In this document: positions 27,458 through 33,191 of the stretch, piece by piece
Position numbering within the stretch: the stretch's first letter is position 1
Layout: each line of letters opens with the position of its first letter
DNA from: Kiritimatiellia bacterium
GTDB lineage: Bacteria > Verrucomicrobiota > Kiritimatiellia > SS1-B-03-39 > UBA6053
Direction of reading: 5' to 3'
Assembly: GCA_029936175.1 (NCBI GenBank)
Contig: JAPYUI010000021.1
Span: 4,458-37,648 of the forward strand
DNA length: 33,191 nucleotides
Position numbers and translations under genes: made by a program
Notes under the pieces: generated by a model
The model's database searches: none
Seen by the model: the letters and a program-made list of their open reading frames with translations, nothing else
What the model was told of the DNA's origin: nothing

Positions 27458-27785
27458 AGCGGTAACAAAATATGCGCGGATTGCGCCCAAGAAGGCACGG
27501 GATCTCGCTCGGGAAATCCAGGGTAGACCGGTCTCTGAAGCGCTGAATATTACTGATTTCAGTGAGCGGAAAGCGGCAAAGCTTTTTGGTAAAACGTTAA
27601 AATCGGCCATTGCCAATGCCGAACACAATAACGGTTTGTCTGCGGAAGACCTGGTGGTCAAACTGGCGGTGGTTGAAGACGGCCCCATTTTACGCCGCGG
27701 CTGGTATGGCGCACGAGGCATGTTCAAGCCGATCGCCAAGCGCACGAGTCACATTCGAATTATTTTAAGCAAAGACGAAGACTAA
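27447..27785 (+). CDS. rplV: 50S ribosomal protein L22
   Basis: 112 residues. L22 extends a beta-hairpin into the exit tunnel, a site of macrolide resistance. It shows VKAVTKYARIAPKKARDLAREIQGRPVSEALNIT, SAIANAEHNNGL and the hairpin GPILRRGWYGARGMFKPIAKRTSHIRIIL. ATG 27447 lies inside the end of the preceding unknown gene, with no separate Shine-Dalgarno apparent, so its translation probably depends on that gene. Confidence 0.97.
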   Translation: MEVKAVTKYARIAPKKARDLAREIQGRPVSEALNITDFSERKAAKLFGKTLKSAIANAEHNNGLSAEDLVVKLAVVEDGPILRRGWYGARGMFKPIAKRTSHIRIILSKDED

Positions 27786-27804
27786 GTTTCAGGAGTACGT
27801 AAAC

Positions 27805-28461
27805 GTGGGACAAAAAGTAAATCCAATTGGTTTTAGGATCACTATTACCAAGGACTGGCGGTCGCGCTGGTATGCCGATAAAAAAGACTTCGGGAACTTG
27901 CTCCACGAGGACCTTCTGGTTCGCGAAATGGTGATGAAGCAGCTGAAAGATGCAGCGGTTCCGGATGTGGTTATTGAACGTTACGCGAATCGTGCACGCA
28001 TTACGATCTATACGGCGCGTCCGGGTATCGTTATCGGCCGTAAAGGGCAGGATATTGAGAAGTTGCGCGAAAAGATTTCGGAAATGACCGGCAAGGAAAT
28101 TTATATCGAGATCAAGGAGATCAAGACACCGGACCTCAATGCGCAACTCGTTTCAGAGAACATTGCGTTGCAACTGGAACGTCGAATCTCTTTTCGCCGT
28201 GCCATGAAGCGTGCGCTGCAGATGGCCATGGAATTGGGTGCCCTCGGTATCAAGGTCGAGTGTGGTGGTCGTCTCAATGGTGCGGAACTCGCTCGCCGTG
28301 AAAGCTATAAGCGGGGAAAAATTCCGTTACACACGTTGCGTGCGAACATTGAATACGGAACGACTCAGGCCGAAACAACCTATGGGGTAATCGGTGTGAA
28401 AGTCTGGATTTGCAAGGAACCGGAAGTACAGGAGGACACGTCTAATGCCCCTTATGCCTAA
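27805..28461 (+). CDS. rpsC: 30S ribosomal protein S3
   Basis: 218 residues. S3 lines the mRNA entry tunnel and has a KH domain. It begins [28 protein letters not shown], has the KH core [24 protein letters not shown], and the C-terminal GVKVEC... region ending [14 protein letters not shown]. It starts with GTG (27805), ten nt after AGGAG. Its end overlaps rplP by 17 nt. Confidence 0.97.
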   Translation: MGQKVNPIGFRITITKDWRSRWYADKKDFGNLLHEDLLVREMVMKQLKDAAVPDVVIERYANRARITIYTARPGIVIGRKGQDIEKLREKISEMTGKEIYIEIKEIKTPDLNAQLVSENIALQLERRISFRRAMKRALQMAMELGALGIKVECGGRLNGAELARRESYKRGKIPLHTLRANIEYGTTQAETTYGVIGVKVWICKEPEVQEDTSNAPYA

Positions 28462-28864
28462 ACGTGTGAAGTACCGGAAGCGGCAACGCGGCAGTAACCG
28501 CGGCGTGGCAACCTCCGGCAACACCCTGGCCTTTGGTGAATACGGTTTGCAGGCCCTGGGCCGTGGAATGATCACCAACATCCAGATTGAAGCCTGCCGC
28601 GTGGCGATCAACCGACACATGAAACGTAAGGGCAAAATATGGATTCGGATTTTTCCCGACCAGCCTTATACCAAGAAGCCGCTTGAGACCCGCATGGGTA
28701 AAGGCAAGGGAAATGTTGATCATTGGATATGCAAGATCAAGCCGGGACGGGTTTTGTTTGAAGTTGGCGGCGTGCCTGAGTCCGGCTCGCGCGAAGCGCT
28801 TCGCCTGGCGGCTTCCAAGTTGCCGCTGCGCACCCGCTTCATCCAGCGTCGCATACACGATTGA
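28445..28864 (+). CDS. rplP: 50S ribosomal protein L16
   Basis: 139 residues. L16 helps position A-site tRNA. It has [88 protein letters not shown], all typical. AGGAGG inside rpsC lies about 9 nt before the ATG. ATG 28454 (MPKRVKY) is a possible alternative and matches the common family N-terminus. Confidence 0.97.
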   Translation: MPLMPKRVKYRKRQRGSNRGVATSGNTLAFGEYGLQALGRGMITNIQIEACRVAINRHMKRKGKIWIRIFPDQPYTKKPLETRMGKGKGNVDHWICKIKPGRVLFEVGGVPESGSREALRLAASKLPLRTRFIQRRIHD

Positions 28865-28890
28865 TCGGGACATCATTTGAATTGGACACC

Positions 28891-29097
28891 ATGAAAGCAA
28901 GTCAACTTAGAGAGATGACTCCAGAGGAACTGCAAAGCACCCTGGATGATACGCATAAGGAATTTTTTAACCTTCGTTTGCAGCAGTCCCTTGGGCAGCT
29001 GGAAAAACCCTCCCGGTTGGTTCAGGTTCGCAAGCAGGTTTCCCGGATTCTGACCCTGCAGGCCGAACATACGAAGCAGAAAAGCGAGAGCGCATAA
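28891..29097 (+). CDS. rpmC: 50S ribosomal protein L29
   Basis: 68 residues, two helices, near the tunnel exit beside L23. It starts [56 protein letters not shown], the full family pattern. The frame is open back to a TTG at 28861 but ATG 28891 gives the family N-terminus; only a weak GGA precedes it. rpsQ follows after 2 nt. Confidence 0.96.
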   Translation: MKASQLREMTPEELQSTLDDTHKEFFNLRLQQSLGQLEKPSRLVQVRKQVSRILTLQAEHTKQKSESA

Positions 29098-29099
29098 CC

Positions 29100-29354
29100 A
29101 TGTCGGAACAAGAAAAACGCGGTAACCGTAAAATACGCGATGGCGTGGTCGTGAGCGACAAGATGGATAAGACCATCGTGGTCAGGGTGGAGCGGCGGAC
29201 CCGCCATCCCCTGTATGGCAAGGAAATCCGGAGTTCCCGAAAATTCTACGCCCATGATGAAGAGAACAGGGCCCAGGTTGGTGATCGGGTTCGCATCACG
29301 GAAACCCGCCCACTTTCCAAGAATAAGAATTGGCGTTTGCTGGATGTCCTATAG
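29100..29354 (+). CDS. rpsQ: 30S ribosomal protein S17
   Basis: 84 residues, an OB-fold protein that binds 16S rRNA early in assembly. It shows [47 protein letters not shown] and [25 protein letters not shown]. It starts 2 nt after rpmC with only a weak GAGAG upstream, so coupling is likely. Confidence 0.97.
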   Translation: MSEQEKRGNRKIRDGVVVSDKMDKTIVVRVERRTRHPLYGKEIRSSRKFYAHDEENRAQVGDRVRITETRPLSKNKNWRLLDVL

Positions 29355-29372
29355 GACGAAAGATTTTATCTA

Positions 29373-29738
29373 ATGATAATGCAGGAATCAAAACTACAGG
29401 TGGCGGATAATTCAGGAGCAAAGCTCGTGCAATGCATCCGTGTACTCGGCCAGCGCAAGCGTTATGCGTACGTTGGCGATATTATAAAAATTACGGTGAA
29501 GGAAGCGCAGCCGCAAGGCGTGGTCAAGAAGGGTGAGGTACATGATGCCCTCATCGTCCGGACCAAGCATGCCATTCGCCGTTCGGATGGTTCGCAGATT
29601 CGTTTTGACAGCAACGCGGTAATTATCGTTGACGCCAATAAAAACCCCCAGGGCACCCGGATCTTCGGACCGGTGGCCCGCGAACTGCGCGATCGTAACT
29701 TCATGAAAGTCGTGTCATTGGCACCGGAAGTACTTTAA
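29373..29738 (+). CDS. rplN: 50S ribosomal protein L14
   Basis: 121 residues, standard length; L14 forms an intersubunit bridge. It shows [79 protein letters not shown] and [16 protein letters not shown] 29379 is an equally possible start. The stop overlaps the rplX start by one base. Confidence 0.97.
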   Translation: MIMQESKLQVADNSGAKLVQCIRVLGQRKRYAYVGDIIKITVKEAQPQGVVKKGEVHDALIVRTKHAIRRSDGSQIRFDSNAVIIVDANKNPQGTRIFGPVARELRDRNFMKVVSLAPEVL

Positions 29739-30025
29739 TGAAAAGAATTAGAAGCCATGTGAAGAAAGGCGACCTTGTTGTCGCCATCGCTGGATCCGAC
29801 AAGGCGAAGTCAGGAAAAGTCCTCCAGGTATACCCGGGGACCCAGCGTGCACTGGTTGAAGGGTTGAATTTCATCAAGAAGCACATGAAGCCCACCCAGG
29901 ACAATCCCGAAGGCGGCATCATTGAGCGCGAGGCATCGATACACGTCTCGAACCTGAAGGTAACGAAGGATGCCAAGGGCTCCAAGCCTTCCAGGGACGA
30001 CAAAAAGAAGGAGGAATCTGAATAA
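29738..30025 (+). CDS. rplX: 50S ribosomal protein L24
   Basis: 95 residues with an N-terminal KOW motif ([46 protein letters not shown]). L24 starts 50S assembly. The end is a lysine- and glutamate-rich tail ([10 protein letters not shown]) and it is slightly short of the usual ~104 residues, lacking part of the common C-terminal RVG region. It overlaps both neighbours by one base (TAATG on each side). Confidence 0.95.
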   Translation: MKRIRSHVKKGDLVVAIAGSDKAKSGKVLQVYPGTQRALVEGLNFIKKHMKPTQDNPEGGIIEREASIHVSNLKVTKDAKGSKPSRDDKKKEESE

Positions 30026-30573
30026 TGGTTCCTGAAAACATAAAGAATATTTACGTCAATACGATTTTGCCCAAGTTTCTCGAAGAGGGCAAATATGCAA
30101 ATCGTTACCAGGTTCCGCGCCTGGAAAAGGTTGTCATCAACATGGGTGTAGGCATCGCTGGCGACCGCGACGACCTGAAAGCACTGGCGGAAGATCTCGC
30201 CAACATTACCGGGCAACGTCCCGTGACGACGTTGGCAAAGAAGAGTATCTCGAATTTCAAGCTGCGTGAAAAGATGCCTATCGGCCTCAAGGTTACCCTG
30301 CGTGGCCAGCAGATGTACGATTTTCTGGAACGGTTGATTTGTACCGCGCTACCTTGTATCCGCGATTTCCGCGGCGTTTCGGAGACCTCTTTCGATGGGC
30401 GGGGTAATTTTTCCCTCGGCCTGGAGGAGCAGACCATTTTTCCTGAAATCAACCCGGACCGGGTAAAGCGTACACAGGGAATGGACATTTCCATTATCAC
30501 CACGGCGCAGACAAACGAGGAAGCTAAAGAGCTACTGACCCTTTTCGGCATGCCCTTTGCCGTCAAGAACTGA
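30025..30573 (+). CDS. rplE: 50S ribosomal protein L5
   Basis: 182 residues. L5 binds 5S rRNA and the central protuberance. Recognisable are RLEKVVINMGVGIA, LANITGQRPVTTLAKKSISNFKLREKMPIGLKVTLRGQQMYDFLERL, RDFRGVSETSFDGRGNFSLGLEEQTIFPEI and GMDISIITTAQTNEEAKELL. In E. coli S8 represses near this start; I see no comparable structure here. Confidence 0.97.
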   Translation: MVPENIKNIYVNTILPKFLEEGKYANRYQVPRLEKVVINMGVGIAGDRDDLKALAEDLANITGQRPVTTLAKKSISNFKLREKMPIGLKVTLRGQQMYDFLERLICTALPCIRDFRGVSETSFDGRGNFSLGLEEQTIFPEINPDRVKRTQGMDISIITTAQTNEEAKELLTLFGMPFAVKN

Positions 30574-30594
30574 TTGGTAGGAAGCATATAAATC

Positions 30595-30780
30595 ATGGCT
30601 AAAAAATCACTGGTAATTAAATGTCAGCGCCCGCCCAAGTTCGGGGTCCGGAAGTACAGCCGATGCCGCAGCTGCGGTCGGCCGCGCGCCTATATCCGAA
30701 AATTTCAACTGTGCAGGATTTGTTTTCGTGAATTAGCCTCATCCGGGAAAATTCCGGGAGTCACCAAGGCGAGTTGGTAA
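30595..30780 (+). CDS. rpsZ: 30S ribosomal protein S14, zinc-binding type Z
   Basis: 61 residues, the short S14 form. Four cysteines as [20 protein letters not shown] (C24, C27, C40, C43) bind one zinc ion. It sits in the 30S head. AGGAAG precedes it by ~9 nt, and the ending GVTKASW is typical. Whether a zinc-free S14 paralogue exists elsewhere in the genome cannot be seen here. Confidence 0.97.
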   Translation: MAKKSLVIKCQRPPKFGVRKYSRCRSCGRPRAYIRKFQLCRICFRELASSGKIPGVTKASW

Positions 30781-30783
30781 GAT

Positions 30784-31182
30784 ATGAATATGTCTGATCC
30801 CATTGCAGATTTGTTGACCCGCATTCGTAATGCCGCCATGGCCGAGCACCGGACCGTGGAAATGCCGCATTCAAAAATGAAGACTGAAATTGTACGGCTT
30901 TTGAAGGCGGAAGGGTACATTGAGGATTTCGCTGAAGAAGGCGAAATTCCCACGAAAAAGATTGTCGTGTGGCTGAAGTATACGCCCGACCAGGACCCGG
31001 TGATACGCGGTTTAAGGCGGGTGAGTAAGCCCGGCTTGCGCAACTATGTAAACGCTACGGAGATTCCGCGTGTCCTGGGTGGTTTGGGAGTAGCGATTCT
31101 CAGTACTTCTCACGGAATCATGACGGACCGCCAGGCGCGCAAGAAGAACGTGGGCGGTGAAGTCCTTTGTAATATTTGGTAA
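30784..31182 (+). CDS. rpsH: 30S ribosomal protein S8
   Basis: 132 residues. S8 binds the central domain of 16S rRNA. It shows SDPIADLLTRIRNAAMAEHRTVEMPHSKMKTEIVRLLKAEGYI, RRVSKPGLRNYVNATEIPRVLGGLGVAILSTSHGIMTDRQARKKNVGGEVLCNIW. It starts 3 nt after rpsZ; ATG 30790 (MSDPIADLL) is an alternative and matches the usual N-terminus. Confidence 0.97.
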   Translation: MNMSDPIADLLTRIRNAAMAEHRTVEMPHSKMKTEIVRLLKAEGYIEDFAEEGEIPTKKIVVWLKYTPDQDPVIRGLRRVSKPGLRNYVNATEIPRVLGGLGVAILSTSHGIMTDRQARKKNVGGEVLCNIW

Positions 31183-31188
31183 GCGGTA

Positions 31189-31206
31189 TTTAACCCGCAG
31201 GTTAAA
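31189..31206 (+). promoter_or_regulatory. Hairpin at the rplF ribosome binding site
   Basis: A perfect 7-bp stem TTTAACC/GGTTAAA (31189-31195 with 31200-31206), loop CGCA, ends 3 nt before the rplF ATG. It buries the only AGG-like ribosome site of the gene, so it may throttle initiation unless ribosomes arrive from rpsH. Confidence 0.4.
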
Positions 31207-31209
31207 GTC

Positions 31210-31746
31210 ATGTCTCGAATTGGAAATAAGCCGGTAAGCGTGCCCGACGCGGTAACCGTCGATGTAAAAGGTAGCTGCTTCAGCGCCAAGGGGCCCAAGG
31301 GTGAACTCTCGCGAGAGTTTCCACCTTGCGTGACGCTTGAAATGGTCGACGGCGTAGTGAAAGTGGGTCGTAACCAGGAGTCCAAGTTTGCCCGCGCCAT
31401 GCACGGAACGGCACGCAGCCTGATTGCCAATATGATTGAGGGTGTTGGTAACGGATACGCCAAGGTGCTTGAAATCGAGGGCGTTGGTTTCCGGGCCCAG
31501 ATGGAGGGGCGCAATATCGTACTGGCACTGGGTTTTTCACACAATATTCATTATGAACCGCCTGAAGGGGTGGATATGGTGGTAAATAATTCCTCCGAAG
31601 TAGTCATCACCGGTGCCGACAAGCAGAAGGTCGGACAGGCAGCGGCCCAGATCCGGTCCTATTACAAGGCCGAGCCCTACAAGGGTAAGGGCGTTCGTTA
31701 CCAGGGTGAAGTCATCCGTCGCAAGGTGGGTAAAGCCGTATCCTAA
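31210..31746 (+). CDS. rplF: 50S ribosomal protein L6
   Basis: 178 residues, two similar alpha/beta domains, near the factor-binding site beside the sarcin-ricin loop. It begins SRIGNKPVSVPDAVTVDVKGSCFSAKGPKGELSREF, has MIEGVGNGYAKVLEIEGVGFRAQMEGRNIVLALGFSH, and ends with PYKGKGVRYQGEVIRRKVGKA. A hairpin lies over its ribosome site. rplR follows after 45 nt. Confidence 0.98.
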   Translation: MSRIGNKPVSVPDAVTVDVKGSCFSAKGPKGELSREFPPCVTLEMVDGVVKVGRNQESKFARAMHGTARSLIANMIEGVGNGYAKVLEIEGVGFRAQMEGRNIVLALGFSHNIHYEPPEGVDMVVNNSSEVVITGADKQKVGQAAAQIRSYYKAEPYKGKGVRYQGEVIRRKVGKAVS

Positions 31747-31791
31747 GCTCGTTACGGCACAACAAGTCGAAGAATAATCGCTGGCAAAAGC

Positions 31792-32148
31792 ATGAGATTA
31801 AAGACCAAAGCAGATGGCCGTCGTCGGCGGCATTATCGGATTCGAAATAAGATCCGCGGTACCGCGGGGCGCCCTCGCATGGCCGTTTATCGGTCCTGTA
31901 AGCATATCTATGTGCAGTTTATTGACGACGATGCGCAAGTCACTCTGGCGGCAACTTCTACGCAAGCCGGCGAATTAAAAGGCGCAAGCAACAACCGCGA
32001 ATCGGCCCAGAAGCTGGGGACCCTGGCTGCAGAGGTCGCCAAGTCGAAAGGGATCGAAACCATTGTGTTCGATCGCGGCGGATTTGCTTTCGCAGGCAAT
32101 GTGAAAGTTCTTGCCGAATCGGCTCGTGAGGGCGGCCTCAAATTTTAA
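31792..32148 (+). CDS. rplR: 50S ribosomal protein L18
   Basis: 118 residues. L18 binds 5S rRNA with L5. It has the basic N-terminus RRRRHYRIRNKIRGTAGRPRMAVYRSCKHIYVQFIDDD and the C-terminal GIETIVFDRGGFAFAGNVKVLAESAREGGLKF. The 45-nt gap before it holds no clear Shine-Dalgarno and no hairpin that I can see. Confidence 0.97.
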   Translation: MRLKTKADGRRRRHYRIRNKIRGTAGRPRMAVYRSCKHIYVQFIDDDAQVTLAATSTQAGELKGASNNRESAQKLGTLAAEVAKSKGIETIVFDRGGFAFAGNVKVLAESAREGGLKF

Positions 32149-32172
32149 TCATTCCACGAAACGGAAACGAAC

Positions 32173-32685
32173 ATGGCGTTTAGTACTGATAATCGAACAC
32201 CTAATAACAGAGGCCGGAAGAAGGAATCCAGCGAGGTGGAGGAGCGGGTAGTCAATATCAAGCGTTGCTCCAAAGTCGTCAAGGGGGGGCGTCGTTTCAG
32301 TTTTAGCGCTCTTGTGGTGGCTGGCGATCGAAACGGTCGCGTAGGCTATGCCCTGGGTAAGGCCAACGAGGTTGCGGACGCAATCCGTAAAGGCAACGAA
32401 CTGGCCCGTCGGCGAATGGTATATGTGACGCGCAAAGACGGCACGATCCCACACGAGGTTTTTGGTGAGTTTTGCGGAGGCAAAGTGCTTATCAAGCCGG
32501 CGAGTCCGGGTACCGGGGTCATTGCCGGTGGCGCAGTGCGTGCGGTCCTGGAGCTTTCCGGTGTGCGCGATGTCCTGGCAAAGTCTCTGGGAAGCAACAA
32601 TCATATCAATCAAACGAAAGCAGCCTTTGCGGCCTTGGATCAACTGCGTTCAAAGCAGGAAATCGATGCCATGCGAAGGGCTTAG
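32173..32685 (+). CDS. rpsE: 30S ribosomal protein S5
   Basis: 170 residues. S5 affects decoding accuracy and mRNA unwinding. The double-stranded RNA-binding-like domain [49 protein letters not shown] is followed by the C-terminal domain [49 protein letters not shown]. In E. coli rpmD follows; here rplO starts 9 nt later. Confidence 0.97.
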   Translation: MAFSTDNRTPNNRGRKKESSEVEERVVNIKRCSKVVKGGRRFSFSALVVAGDRNGRVGYALGKANEVADAIRKGNELARRRMVYVTRKDGTIPHEVFGEFCGGKVLIKPASPGTGVIAGGAVRAVLELSGVRDVLAKSLGSNNHINQTKAAFAALDQLRSKQEIDAMRRA

Positions 32686-32694
32686 GGTAGGAAC

Positions 32695-33191
32695 ATGAAC
32701 TTACATTCCCTAAAAAATACGCCGGGTGCCAAGCACCGTCGCAAGCGGGTAGGACGTGGACACGGATCCGGCATGGGTAAAACCTCCGGTAAGGGACACA
32801 AGGGGCAGATGGCGCGTACAGGCCACAAGCACAAGGTGTTGTTTGAAGGGGGTCAGCTTCGCCTGATCCAGCGTATTCCGCGCCGTGGCTTTACCAATTA
32901 TTGCCGCAAGGAGATGCTTCCGGTGAATCTCTGGCAACTGGAGAACGCCTTTGAAAACGGTGCCGATGTCAGCTTGGCTGCCATGGCTTCCGCCGGCCTG
33001 ACCAACGGGCCCTTTGACGGGGTGAAAATTCTTGGCAAGGGGGAGTTGACGATAAAGCTCAACGTTACTGCGGATGCTTTCAGCGCATCTGCTCGCACGG
33101 CCATCGAAGCGGCCGGCGGGACCTGTACCGTCGTAGAAATCGAGAAAGTCGAAAAGGTGAGGAAGCCCGCCAAGGCGCCTAAAGCTGTCGC
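32695..33191 (+). CDS. rplO: 50S ribosomal protein L15 (3' end outside window)
   Basis: ATG 32695 follows GGGTAGG by about 4 nt. The frame stays open to the window edge (165 codons visible). It begins MNLHSLKNTPGAKHRRKRVGRGHGSGMGKTSGKGHKGQ, the Gly/Lys/Arg-rich L15 start, then GGQLRLIQRIPRRGF and the C-terminal domain (DVSLAAMASAGLTNGPFDGVKILGKGELTIKLNV, AIEAAGGTCTVVE). A basic tail (KVRKPAKAPKAV) extends beyond the usual ~145 residues. L15 is a late 50S assembly protein. Confidence 0.96.
   Translation, partial: MNLHSLKNTPGAKHRRKRVGRGHGSGMGKTSGKGHKGQMARTGHKHKVLFEGGQLRLIQRIPRRGFTNYCRKEMLPVNLWQLENAFENGADVSLAAMASAGLTNGPFDGVKILGKGELTIKLNVTADAFSASARTAIEAAGGTCTVVEIEKVEKVRKPAKAPKAV

Overview
The window is bacterial chromosome from a GC-rich, Gram-negative organism. 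A secreted ThuA-family protein, a stand-alone heptose-1-phosphate adenylyltransferase, a markedly unusual EF-Tu switch I and the ribosomal gene layout together suggest the PVC group, most likely Verrucomicrobiota of the Opitutae type. That placement is inference from remembered families, not from a search.

Positions 1-3375 hold accessory genes: the 3' part of a GT4-like glycosyltransferase (+), a calcineurin-like metallophosphoesterase (-), and a secreted ThuA-domain protein (-) with a clear rho-independent terminator and a doubtful 72-codon ORF just upstream. Positions 3443-7291 hold tRNA-Val(TAC) and a tight plus-strand cluster: NADP-isocitrate dehydrogenase, RfaE2/HldC, an FAD-dependent oxidoreductase and an aldo/keto reductase. 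Those four genes are 4 nt apart or overlap.

Positions 7292-7814 form an AT-richer, gene-free stretch. It has a good promoter-like element, several hairpins and a U8 terminator-like end, so it is either a structured leader or a candidate small RNA.

From 7815 to the end the window is one continuous information-processing superlocus, all on the plus strand: tRNA-Thr(GGT)-tuf-tRNA-Trp(CCA)-secE-nusG-rplK-rplA-rplJ-rplL-rpoB-rpoC-rpsL-rpsG-fusA-rpsJ-rplC-rplD-rplW-rplB-rpsS-[unknown gene]-rplV-rpsC-rplP-rpmC-rpsQ-rplN-rplX-rplE-rpsZ-rpsH-rplF-rplR-rpsE-rplO (cut by the window edge). The ancestral rif, str, S10 and spc operons are fused head to tail. No tuf follows fusA, and no rpmD lies between rpsE and rplO.

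The most notable points are: (1) a 274-aa membrane-anchored coiled-coil protein inserted between rpsS and rplV, overlapping the rplV start; (2) an EF-Tu whose switch I lacks the usual E-K-x-R-G-I-T-I signature although catalytic residues elsewhere are intact; (3) a strong terminator or attenuator between rplL and rpoB; (4) the structured intergenic region before tRNA-Thr; (5) a consensus Shine-Dalgarno before fusA that points to a 22-codon out-of-frame leader ORF. I saw no mobile element, CRISPR array or rRNA gene.
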